A DNA stretch of 64,000 nucleotides, from positions 15,036,882 to 15,100,881 of the forward strand of contig NW_022145611.1 of assembly GCF_000002235.5 (NCBI RefSeq), given 5' to 3'. The stretch comes from Strongylocentrotus purpuratus. Its lineage: Eukaryota; Echinodermata; Echinoidea; Camarodonta; Strongylocentrotidae. A program made the position numbers and the translations under genes. The notes below the pieces were generated by a model. That model was not told the origin of the DNA. It saw only the letters and a program-made list of their open reading frames with translations, and searched no databases. This document shows, piece after piece, positions 49,121-59,372 of the stretch (position 1 is the stretch's first letter; each line of letters starts with the position of its first letter).

Positions 49121-49238
49121 TCCAAAAGGGGGGGGGGGGGTTTTAGAGAAATTTAGGGGGGTTTACACACAAAAAATTACCAAAGGGGGGGGGGTTAACC
49201 CCCCAAACACCCCCCCCCCCCCCCTGTGTACGCGCCTG
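48822..49238. mobile_element. hAT-like MITE with perfect 8 bp duplication
   Basis: Terminal inverted repeats are CAGGCGCGTACGCAGG on the left and CCTGTGTACGCGCCTG on the right. The 8 bp direct repeat GTGTACGT flanks both sides exactly (48814-48821 and 49239-49246). CAG...CTG ends with an 8 bp duplication are the hAT hallmark. The interior is made of long G, T, A and C homopolymers plus the word GACTCAGCCAGCCGCTGAATAAG (split as GACTCAGCCAG and CCGCTGAATAAG, from 48898). That word recurs in the compound element at 55.1-55.6 kb. No coding capacity. Confidence 0.92.
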
Positions 49239-49246
49239 GTGTACGT

Positions 49247-50199
49247 ACAAACTTAATAATCAAACAAACTGAAGTAAACATCACTGCACACAGTATAATA
49301 ATAGTAAAATGAAGATGTGGAAAAGAAAAACAAAATCCTGGCCACCCTCAGTGATATTTATAATAGAAATTTGCTGCTTATCTCGAGAATAATTTATATA
49401 TGGTTTCGGTGATAATTGATCCCCGGACTCATCCTCGGTATGATGTACTTATAATTGAAACCACAATATGAATAGATAGATGAGTGAATAATAAAAAGTA
49501 GGCCTAAATCACACACACAGTGTGTGTGTGTGTGTGGGGGGGTGAGAATCTGTGTGCGTATACGTGTATGTGTTTTCGTGCTATATTTTGAAAGAAACCT
49601 AAGACATCGAAAATGTAACTTGTAATTGTGACTGAATTTCGTGTATAAAGTGTCCTGTTGTTTTGATTTGGGGAAAAAGAGGAAGAAAATAAAGATGGCA
49701 TTAGTTAAACATTGATATTTAGCATTTGGGATTTCAGTATCTATTCCATCGATTGTAATGGAATAACATTAATAACTTTAAAAAAATAAGTCTACATCTA
49801 CTGAAGACATAAAATAGTTAATAACAACGCTCCTTTGAACCAACCTCTAGTCAATAAACCATAAATCCCATGAAATAATCATTTTCTTTCCCCTACTATA
49901 TAGAGATAAGGAAGAAAAAAGTATAAGCATGTCATAGGGTGACTTTAAAACTGATACGTTAATGTCTATAAATGATACGTCTACTTTTTATTGGGAGAGA
50001 CATTTTGATGGTGGTGTAACTAATCTCATTTCATTAATTCAGGTATATCTTGCATGTGATTCAGTCATTTTCAAAGATGTTTCAAGTTTCTTTCAGACGA
50101 TAGCGATGGTAACTAATCGAATGCTAACAAGATATCTTGAAGGATTTTGCTGTAATATGATTTAGACAAATTTAGGGTAACATTTTACAGTGTGGTGTG
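49247..50199. other. Unassigned non-coding DNA
   Basis: No gene recognised. A short CACACACAG/TGTGTGTGTG inverted repeat with a following G7 run lies at 49510-49545. Confidence 0.4.
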
Positions 50200-50295
50200 C
50201 AGCCTAGCATAGCCGGGTAATGTTGGAGCGCCTTGAGGACCTTCGCAAGATTGATACGTGCGCTATATAAGAATCCAATATTATTATTATTATTA
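50200..50295 (+). mobile_element. LINE/SINE 3' end with (ATT)n tail
   Basis: Contains GAGCGCCTTGAGGACC, GTGCGCTATATAAGAATCCA and an (ATT)n tail. It has the same architecture as the 3' UTR at 47.59-47.66 kb (AGCGCC.TGAG ... GCGCTATATAA ... ATTATT). Only the terminal ~95 bp is recognisable, so it could be a LINE end or a SINE that borrowed the same tail. Confidence 0.7.
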
Positions 50296-50823
50296 GCCAA
50301 AATTGTATGCAATAATTAGACATCGCTTTGTCAACCATGTCGTACTCGGCATTTATAACAACCTTCATCCGACTATCAAACTAAATGTGCAATTTATTTC
50401 GACGCGATCGGTATGACTGCACAAGAAAGGACCTGTTAATAACATGATAATGTTCTATATACACGTTTTCACTGGCGATGAGAGGAGTGTAAACATTTGA
50501 GAGAAGATTAAAGTCGTCTCTAACATTTAGTGACGAGGGTCTTTGAGCGTCGATAAGGTAAATGGGGTTTTAGAAGCTATATGTCAATTTTAAATTGAAC
50601 CTTTCCTTCAAGTCTCCACTCGTATTTTAATCCATGCATTTTGAAATGCATGAAACGTTGTCTAGTGTAATTAGACTTGCATTCGCTAACGTTAGAATAT
50701 ACCCTTGTTTCTCTTCATTATCTCATTCGTACTCCTCTTTGAAAATGGCTGAGTCCAAGTTAATTTGTTCCACATTTAACAAAATATATAGACATACATA
50801 TAAATTAGAAATTGTATGTACAT

Positions 50824-50825
50824 AC

Positions 50826-50886
<61 letters not shown>

Positions 50887-50894
50887 TTATTTAT
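50824..50894. repeat. (TA)n microsatellite with TTTA tail
   Basis: About 25 TA units followed by (ATTT)n. Confidence 0.97.
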
Positions 50895-51327
50895 ACATGT
50901 AGTATGAGCACGTCTCAATGATAGATTAAGTAGAATGTGAGGAACTTGTTGAAACGCACTGCTTGTATAAAATAGGTTCCTGGTCAAATAAATTGTATGT
51001 GTTAATGACAATGATGATCCTAATCATATCAATAATGATAACATTGAATTTAAAATGAAATGTTTATTATACATTCGGATTTGTTTCTTCTTCACTGTTA
51101 AAGTTTACAAATCAATTTACAAAGAGATATAATCATAATCATAATCGATTACAGCAATCGTGGTTATGGTAAAATACGGTCACAACAACGACGAGGATGG
51201 TAACAGAGCGAGAGAGTAGAAGAGGACCAAAGGTGGGCAGATGAGGTGGGTTGAGCAGTGACAAAAAGAGAGTGCACGTATCAAGAGGTACATGAGTTAC
51301 AGGAAGAATACAATGTAGTTCAGCTGC

Positions 51328-51486
51328 GAGATGATGATGATGATGATAATGATAATGATAATTATAAAGATGATGATGATGATGATGATGATGATGAAAA
51401 TGATAATAATGCCAATAATGATGATGATGATAATGATAATAATAATAATCATGATGATAATAATAATAATAATCATAATGATTACG

Positions 51487-51520
<34 letters not shown>

Positions 51521-51555
51521 CAGTAACAATTATACTATTACTAATAATAATGATG
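51328..51555. repeat. (GAT)n/(AAT)n trinucleotide tract
   Basis: Long interrupted GAT/AAT triplet repeat. It yields Asp/Asn-rich and Met/Ile-rich open frames that are repeat translations. Confidence 0.97.
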
Positions 51556-51591
51556 ATGTATTTTATTGTATTTATTAAACTTCATTGATGT

Positions 51592-51700
51592 AAATCAATA
51601 TTCTATTTATAAACATATAAATCAATTTACAATGTAATGTAACAAATCAATATTCTGTTTGGAAACATTTATATCATATAAATCAATTTAAAATGTAACA
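51592..51700. repeat. Short tandem duplication, ~52-55 bp units
   Basis: AAATCAATATTCT starts at 51592 and again at 51644. Both copies continue through ATATAAATCAATTTA.AATGTAA. A related ACAAATCAATTTACAA occurs alone near 51107. Confidence 0.85.
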
Positions 51701-51944
51701 ATGATGGTAATAACAATAATGATAATAATAACACAAATTAAATTGTAATTTGGTCTTATTTACCCACGGCACCGTAGGCACATACGTATTTATACTGTTC
51801 TTTGTGCTTCGATGATTTAACATGTTTGTAATTGCTCTCCTCATGTCTTTCATTGCAAAAAACTACATTTCAAAACGTCTTAAAACCCCCCTCGTTAATT
51901 GCCAGCAAGGTTTCTTCAGTCATCTTGTGTAATTTGCCTATGGT

Positions 51945-52310
51945 GTCTTTAAAGAGAATGTTGAGCTCTGCAAAGATATTTGCAATGTGAGCTTTCCCAT
52001 TAATTAAGTATATAAATTTGGAAGAATATCATTGTGGAAATCTCTGCTGAAAAGGATTACCCTTCAAATGTCCTCATACTAGATATATGACAACAGACAG
52101 ATGGAAGATGCTGAGCAGATATTTTTGTGTAGTCCCATGTACCCAATTATATGTGCAGTGCATGTGATCGTCAGCAATATTGAGTCAATTTCTTTTGATT
52201 TCGATCATCACAATTCCGCACAGTAAACTTTTATTCTTATAAATCATCAACTTTCCCATTTGCTTCCAAATGGTTTCTTTCACAATATAATCGCAAGACC
52301 AAAACTGAAC
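51945..52310 (+). repeat. Paralogous segment, copy B (uninterrupted)
   Basis: Partner of copy A at 47.2-48.8 kb. It carries the same order of landmarks with no LINE or DNA element inside, so it serves as the empty-site reference for the insertions in copy A. Its own function is unknown; no conserved frame was recognised. Confidence 0.75.
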
Positions 52311-52584
52311 TTTATCTTTAAATGGAAAACAAAACATGAGGGGAGTGTGTAAACAGCAATTACATTCGAGTGTTCGTTTCTATGATGTCTTTAGATTAGG
52401 TCGAGACGGCTTCTATATATATATAGCGTTACAAAAACATGACTTGAATGGGTTTGTTGGTTAAGGCCCGGTCCCATCGACCCGATAATGCTAACTATCT
52501 GTTATAAATTATTATTGTCTAACATTGCTTAGCTTCTGAAAAAAGGTTCTTTGTCCGAATTGAATGGGAATTAAAGAAAGCTTT

Positions 52585-53062
52585 GACCCCGTTCTCACTC
52601 ACTTTGAAAGTGGTCTTAGTTAGACCGCTCCAGACCGCTCCAGAGGAACGGGTCTTGAGGAACGGTTTGCGAGCGTTCACACTCCGAGCAGTTTTTATGG
52701 CTCAAACCGCTCCACGAGTCAAAGTGGTCTTGTTGCTATGGCAGCTCAGGTAGGCGGGTCAATTTTTTCGCGCGCGGAATACAATCCGTATGTACCGTAC
52801 TACATGTTTCGCACCGAAGGTCACTAGCTCACTTCCGTTCAAAGTACGCTTTCCGTTCACATTGCACGTTAGAGCGCTCTGGAGCGCTCTTAATGAGACC
52901 CGCTCCTCAAGACCACCTCGGAAGGTGGACTTCTGGAGCGGTCCAGAAGTCCGCTTCCTGGACCACTTTGAGCGTTCTCACTCACCTAAGAACCGCTCCT
53001 GAGGAGCGGGTCTTAGTTAGAGCGCTCCAGAGCGCTCCAACGAAGTGAGTGAGAACGGGGTC
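52585..53062. mobile_element. 478 bp palindromic MITE, GACCCCGTTCTCACTCACTT termini
   Basis: The 20 bp left end GACCCCGTTCTCACTCACTT is matched exactly by its inverse at the right end (53043-53062). The arms also contain repeated AGCGCTC and GACCGCTCC words in both orientations and GTCTTAGTTAGA / TCTTAGTTAGAGC near opposite ends. The element can fold into a long imperfect stem. It is GC-rich compared with its flanks and has no coding frame of note. No convincing target duplication is visible. The repeated GAGCGCTC-type words could be transposase-binding sites (inference). Confidence 0.85.
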
Positions 53063-55040
53063 CTAGATACAAAAAAACATACATCGAGTTGTGTTCTCTT
53101 TTAAATTTAAATATGAGGGTAATGCCGCTCTAGACCCAGGTGTAGTAAGTAATCTAGTGGGGTAATTGTTTGAAATGCATTATGCGCCGATGATGGTTGA
53201 TGGGGCAGAATCATTTCCCAAAAAACTTTGGGAGCGCATATTAATATAAATACTCATGTTTCATCATTTCGGGCAAACACTAACGGATCATTATAGCATT
53301 ATTATATGTAAAATAATTAGTACAGGGGGACCGTTGCTGTAGCCTTTTACTCTCTGGCGCAGGTTTGAAACACGCTTGCGTCGAAATCCAACGAGTTTCA
53401 TTACTTCTTATCGACCGCATCTACCGCACGTACAACGTGTTGAGACCAGCGCACAGCCGCCCACAAAGAGAGAAAAGGAAATGCCCCGCCATTTTGAAAT
53501 TGTCTATTCCGTGGAGGGGGCCCTGGATGTTTGCTCGATGGAGCTTGAGACATCACGCCAAATATTTGACTTTCCATGACAGATGTTGTCCAAGTCATTG
53601 ATTTATATTGAGAGAAGAGAATGCTAGCACCACACCAGTTAAGGGCAAGGCTTTAGGTTTTAAAGTAATGTAACAACTCTTCTTTCCCTTCAAAACCCTT
53701 GCAATATAGTAGACGAATCGCTAACGAGTTCATACATTTTGCTGCACTTATAATCTTAGTACCTTCTTACTATACACAGTAATCTGTTATTTTATAACTT
53801 GAACTTATTTTGACAGGAAGGGCGATGAGCCTATTTCTGAAAAGCAATTGGTAAAAAAACAAAAAAACATTTGCCGCTTTAGGGAGTGCAACCACCCCGT
53901 GCCCCCATTTAAAATCCAAACGCAAGAAAAAAACGTTCCCTTTTATTACAAACTTTGTATCCAAGGGCCACCTGTAGAATGTGAGATAACCGTTATATTT
54001 TGTTTGTCAGAAACAATAATAGCACATGATGCGGGACATGATGTTATGATAAATTCTTTTTTGGGGTTACTTTTCTTCTTGTCGGAATTGCGCCCTCCTT
54101 CGTTTGTTTTTTCTTGTTATTCTCCTCCTTCTTCTCCTTCTTTTTCTTCTTCTTCTTCTTTTCCTTTTCCATTATTCTTCCCTCCTAATACTTCTACTAC
54201 CACTTCCACAACAGCTTCCATTTCATTGTTGTTATTGTACTCCTTGTAATTTTATATCTAAACTTAGCTAACATCTGTTGTAAATGGCGTTAATAACATG
54301 TTGTCATTTCATAATAGATTGGAAGAGTAAAGGAAAGAGGCATAAAGAAAAGGAAGACTGCAATAGAAATAGAAATAGGAAATTATTTTCTATAAAAGAC
54401 ATATCAGTAAAGAACTTTTTTTTTTAAATCTTCACGAATGAAAAAAAGTCCCCCTCACCCCCCCCCCCCCCAAATAATGGGCCTTTCCACATGATACCTT
54501 TCCTTGACAACCGAATGTTGGAAAACATGAATCTTTCGACATAATACCGCGCGAAAATGAACTGTCACAGTCGTAATCACACTCTACCCTGTTTCCCTCG
54601 GGAAATTTGTAGGTCACTTTAAAATGAAATCGTGGGGAGAAGCTACCCGACGATTATCCGCACGTGCGCCAAGAAACAAAGTCTTCATTACCCGTAACTA
54701 GTGGCTTCGGTTAAAGCGGTATACCGCACGGCCGCCCCCCAATGAGATATTCAAATTTGCCCAATCACTGTGTGTTTTTATGCTGGTAAGGCTACCCTCG
54801 ACTGCCAATTTTGCGTTCAATTTGTTTGGACACAGATTCACGAACACGTTTTTAACATCGCAAGAAGATTAGTTTGGCTTGTGTGATCGCCTAAGATTGA
54901 CGAACGACAGGAGAGTAAGCTAAATTGAGAGTATTTGTTAACAGCTGAGACAGGTAAATTTTCAGCTTGAATTTATTTTTTGCACTAAAAAAGGGACGTC
55001 ACGGCAGACAAGAGATGGTAGATGAGGGATGCACCCCTCT
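53063..55040. other. Unassigned DNA with TTC repeat and GC-rich open stretch
   Basis: 53370-53580 is GC-rich, with overlapping plus frames (one containing MPRHFEIVYSVEGALDV) and no recognised family. A TTC/TCC-rich tract is at 54118-54180, and a C12 run near 54460-54471. Confidence 0.35.
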
Positions 55041-55096
55041 CACACATCACACACACAACACACACACACACACACACACACACCCACACACACACA
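55041..55096. repeat. (CA)n microsatellite
   Basis: CA repeat that served as insertion target for the element starting at 55097; CACACACC resumes on its far side at 55592. Confidence 0.9.
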
Positions 55097-55591
55097 CAGT
55101 GGCAGATCCAGCCGGCGGAAAGAGGAGGGGGGGGGGGGGCCCAATCCGTGAGAAAATATTAGTTGCGACTCAGCCACCGGTGAATAAGCGGGGGGGGGGG
55201 GGGGGTAGGAGGCACTTTTTGGGGGTCCAATTTTTCAGGAAATATTTTGCGCCGACTCAGTCAGCCGGTGAATAAGGGGAGGGGGGTGAGACCACTATTT
55301 TTGTTTTTTTCACCTAATTCGTGAGATTAAAAAAAAAAAAAAAAAAAAATTGTTGACCCTCCCCCCCCCCCCCCCCCCCCGTGGATCCGCGCCTGCAGAG
55401 GATCCACACGGCGTCAAGGGGAGGGGTAGCCAAATCTTAATACAAATTTTAGTGCCGATTCAGCCGGCCGGCGAATAAGCGGGGGGGGGGGGGGCGCTTT
55501 TGTTTTTTGTTTTGTAAAGGTTAACTTTACGTTATTATCCTATATTTAGGGGGGCCCGGGCCGGAAGAATCGCTACGTGGATCCGCCCCTG
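55097..55591. mobile_element. Compound hAT-like element
   Basis: Outer ends are CAGTGGCAGATCCAG (55097) and GGATCCGCCCCTG (ending 55591), inverted hAT-type termini. The flanks are CACACACA and CACACACC, compatible with an 8 bp duplication inside the CA repeat. A second pair of ends abuts internally: GTGGATCCGCGCCTG ends at 55395 and CAGAGGATCCAC begins at 55396. The interior holds three copies of GACTCAGCC..CCGGTGAATAAG (about 55167, 55254 and, diverged, 55457), each followed by a G run, as in the element at 48.8 kb. So this looks like two related copies fused or one inserted at the edge of another. No coding capacity. Confidence 0.8.
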
Positions 55592-55736
55592 CACACACCC
55601 GCGCGCGCGAAAATCTGTTGGAAAATTCGCAAATGCTTATTGCCCTGATGAAGAGAAGACAGAAAGAAGCAATAGACTAGGTTTAGGGAATGTGTTAACC
55701 TACTAGATATAATATATATGTTTCTATAGTAAACAA

Positions 55737-55984
55737 ATATATCAATTCACAACGGTAGATGGAATATATACAAGAAGCATGGATGGAACTTCACCAGTGC
55801 TTTTGATTTATTTTCGTCAGGTAAAATGGGCGTTCCATGGTTTGACATGGCTATATCATTATGCACAAGTAGCCATGCATGTAAAACCATGAAACTCTCA
55901 CTTTACCTGATTATATCGAAAGCGCTTGTAAATTTCGATCCATGCTTCTTGTATATTCTATCAAGTGTTGTGAATTGATATAAT
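55737..55984. repeat. 248 bp foldback (long inverted repeat)
   Basis: Left arm 55737-55852, loop about 17 bases, right arm 55870-55984. On opposite strands both arms read TATCAATTCACAAC, then GAATAT(AT)ACAAGAAGCATG, AATCAGGTAAA / CGTCAGGTAAA and, at the apex, CATGGCTA. Arms pair at roughly four positions in five by eye. The outer ends have no duplicated flank that I can prove. The structure would form a ~110 bp RNA stem if transcribed. Candidates: foldback MITE, palindromic duplication, or hairpin-RNA locus. Confidence 0.85.
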
Positions 55985-56841
55985 TTCTACTATTTTCTCT
56001 CTGTATCTCAATGAACATTTTTCTCCTTAGCATTTTAATATGTATATTTAAATATTTATATAGGCCTATAACAGTTTTTAGCCACTCACTTTGAAGAAAA
56101 AAAAAATACAATGCGAAAATTAACAAACACACCGCTCCCACACGCACAAATAATAGATTATGACAGGTACTGAAAGTGCTCAACTGTAGGAAAGTTATGT
56201 TTTTGTAGGCTGGAGTAGTTCATTATCCCATGTAGTAAGTTGTTCAGAGATCAACATGACATCGGCAGCCCCCACCCCCCCCCCCTTCCTGGTACAAACA
56301 TTTACATAGGCTTTGTATTCAGATGCAGTGCACTTTTGCAGTTTGAAATATTTATAGGAATAACTGTTTAAAAAAGTCATAACAACATTTTTCATAGCTC
56401 CTTTATCATGAATTTCCCTGAGAACTGTATTACCTTTATAATATCACAGCGTTACATCCTCATAATTCATGTTTGGCATGTACTATTTATTAATTAACTT
56501 AATTAATCAATACAAATTATTGATGCTAGCATCGAATCAGAACATTATAATTCCAAATTCTTCAAGAATTGAATGTGAATGGCTATTTCCATACGAAAGT
56601 TCTATCAATATGTCATTTGATGTTTTATTATTTGATTAATTCGTTGGAAGCCTTATCCAAATTCAATCAAGAGACATTGACGAGCCCAGTGCGCAGCTCA
56701 TTCGCATCAATACAATCAAATTTCTATTCTCTTTTTTCACTTCTAATTCGAAAGCCCGGGAATAAGTAAGCAAATAAAACAAAATATGACCGTGTGGCAG
56801 TGTCATCGTGGTTATATTGACGAGTCAAAGAATTCATCTTC
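55985..56841. other. Unassigned non-coding DNA
   Basis: No gene recognised. A C-rich run of about 15 lies near 56270-56286. Confidence 0.4.
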
Positions 56842-56843
56842 CC

Positions 56844-56879
<36 letters not shown>

Positions 56880-56961
56880 GTCTCTCTCTCTCTCCCTACT
56901 TCCTTATCTCTCTCTCTCTCTCTCTCTCTCCCTCTCACACCCTCACACTATATAGGTCCTC

Positions 56962-56988
<27 letters not shown>
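56842..56988. repeat. (CT)n microsatellite blocks
   Basis: Three CT blocks separated by short spacers, pyrimidine throughout. Ser/Leu open frames are its translations. Confidence 0.97.
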
Positions 56989-56993
<5 letters not shown>

Positions 56994-59135
56994 TTTTACA
57001 CCTTCGTTTTTCTTTTAACGTCAATTTGTTAATAAAAACAGGAAATATAAGAGGCATGTTTCACTTTTAACTGATAAAGAAGAAGAAATGCTTGAACGTT
57101 AGGCATGATTTAGGGCAAAGCTTTTGTAACAACAATCAACAATCAACAACATCGTCATCTCTATCGAGTCACAACGTCAATGTTTCAAAATTATCCTATT
57201 ATTTGATTGCAATCCAATTGTTTCTTCGAACCCTGGGACTCTGCTAATTGCAAACTATATTTGTAAAGCATTTTCTCGGTATACATACATGTTTAGTACT
57301 TTTTTCTCTCAATGAAACACCATTGTAAATACGTTAATTAGCTTAATTGGCATAAGCTTGGATGATTTCTAAAGCTCGTGTATACATCCGTTTTTTTTTA
57401 ATAATATGGTATTCCCGTATAGATGAGACGTCTTTGAAAATATGTTTTTTTTTAAAATTATTTTAATGGTATAGAACTCTTTGCCCTATCGAAAATGCTT
57501 AACTGCCTGCCTTTGGTTCTATAAAAGGAGTTTGTGGGAAAACAATTTTTTATTTACAAAATTAAACATTTGTTAGGTTAAACGGTTGATTGCGTCACAT
57601 CATATAACTGCTTTTCATGATGACATTTATAGAACATGATAAAAGACAGGAGATGGAATATATCACCAATGGCTACATATTTTTTTCTTCATATATCTTT
57701 TTAATTTGTGTTCGTTGAAAAGATGCTCAAAGCAAATGTACTTTTCCCATCAAGCATTTCCCTCAAAAGAAATGTAATGGTCTGTTTACGAAATATCAAC
57801 TTTCAAGCCGCTACATTTCATGAGCGAGCGAATGAAGTGAAACTACGACAGTGACATCAATATTACTGTTAATGCGTACAGTATACACTTTAGCCTTTTA
57901 AAGTGATTTCGTCATTAAAATGTAAGTTGTAAGATATGAAGTTTGTGAAAGGGGCAACACTTCCAATTTAGACACCTGCAGCTGCGTCTGCCTAATCTGT
58001 TACAGTAACTTTGGTGCGTCTAGCTTTTCTATCATAGCGATCTAGGACACCTGTCCCTGTCTGCTGAAGACGTGTATCTAAATATATTCCAAGCCGAAAA
58101 GGCAAATATGATATTCTCATTTTCTATGGCAAATTTTTACCATCATCTCTTCTCTCATCTCCAAAGAATATAAGACGAAGTGGATGTCTTCTTTTCCCAG
58201 TAGATATTGCAAAGAAACACGATGGCGTAGCATGGTCCAGCAATTTTAGGGCGGAGGGGGGGGGGGGGGGGGCAACGGACTTAAAGGGTAGATGCAATGA
58301 GATAAGACAAGGTTAAAAAATCAGAGGTGTGGATGGAAACGTATCATCTTCTTTTCACCTTGAATCCTCTCTCCCTTTCTTTCCCATTCCCCCCTATTTT
58401 TCGCCATTCGACCGAGGGAGAGGGAGGGCACATATGCCTGCGCTCAACGGGGCCACGCCCATGAAGATATAATATATACCCTCGTAAAATGTATATAAAT
58501 GGATGATTGATGAGGCGGTATTTCAGAGAAGACGATCCTTTACGCACTCAGGATGCAACTAGAGACAGGTTTCTAATACCTATTACGAGAGGCGAGACAA
58601 ATATCCTCAAAGACTTTGGCGCAACCAAAGAAGGGTTGTTTAATGTTGAGACGGCAGAACGCTCGAGGCAATGCAATTTCTCGAAAAGGGTTACTGAACG
58701 AGAAGTCAATAGGTGTATGATCATTTTATGATATTGTATTGAATCGCAAATGTATTCATTTATGATTGAAATGAGCAACTTATACAAAAATAATAATTAA
58801 CCATTGCCAATAAGCAACTTAGTATAAATGTGGTAAATAGATGCATTTGGTAAACAATTATCAGATTATTAGTAAAGTTTTAGACGAGGTTAATCCCGAA
58901 ATATACAACGACATGATTACATCACAATTGAATGATTATCTAACGAGCATGGTGATGCAGGTAATGATGGTTATGATGATGATGATATCTATGAAAACTG
59001 CAGTTATTACCATTATTACAATTGTTATCATAATTATCATTATCATTTTAATAAATCAATTTCAACCTTCTTTTCTTCTTATTGTTGGTACTCTTATATG
59101 GGTTGGTGGGTAGTCTTCTGTTTCGCATATCACCT
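56989..59135. other. Unassigned non-coding DNA
   Basis: No gene recognised. A G17 run at 58256-58272 follows the word GATGGCGTAGCATGG (58221), again pairing a GGCGTAGC word with a G run. Overlapping frames at 58507-58787 lack motifs. An ATGATG/ATTATC patch is at 58965-59050. Confidence 0.4.
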
Positions 59136-59372
59136 ATCCCTAGACGATTACTTTCTTATGACAACTACCCCCTAGGACAAATCCCACCCCCGGACTATTA
59201 CCCCATCGCGGAAAAATTGTGTAGTATTTAGGATAACATCACTGCGAGGGTGTATAAAAGTTAAACTAGATCAAAACGGTTTTTGTTGTTCTAGGGAATA
59301 GTTGTCCAATGGCTAGTTGTCTGGGGATATTTGTCCAAGGGGTAGTTTTCAATAGGGACATATGGGTTTTTC
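59136..59372. repeat. Foldback built of GGACAACTACCCC-like units
   Basis: The left arm (about 59140-59212) contains GACAACTACCCCCTA, GGACAAATCCCACCCC and GGACTATTACCCC. The right arm (59290-59366) contains the inverse units GGGAATAGTTGTCC, GGCTAGTTGTCTGGGGATA and TTTGTCCAAGGGGTAGTT. Each unit is ~15-18 bp. The arms are thus inverted arrays of one short motif. This form is known to me from invertebrate DNA-transposon ends with internal subrepeats, but the family is uncertain. Confidence 0.65.

Noticed and set aside
48863-49256. Pro/Lys/Gly-rich frames that might be read as a structural protein
   Set aside because: They read the homopolymer runs inside the hAT-like MITE.
51258-51588. Asp/Asn-rich and Met/Ile-rich frames that might be read as acidic or membrane proteins
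   Set aside because: They are translations of a GAT/AAT microsatellite.
57220-57250. Minus-strand GGGTTCGAAG resembling a tRNA B box
   Set aside because: No A box at the right distance and no cloverleaf pairing.
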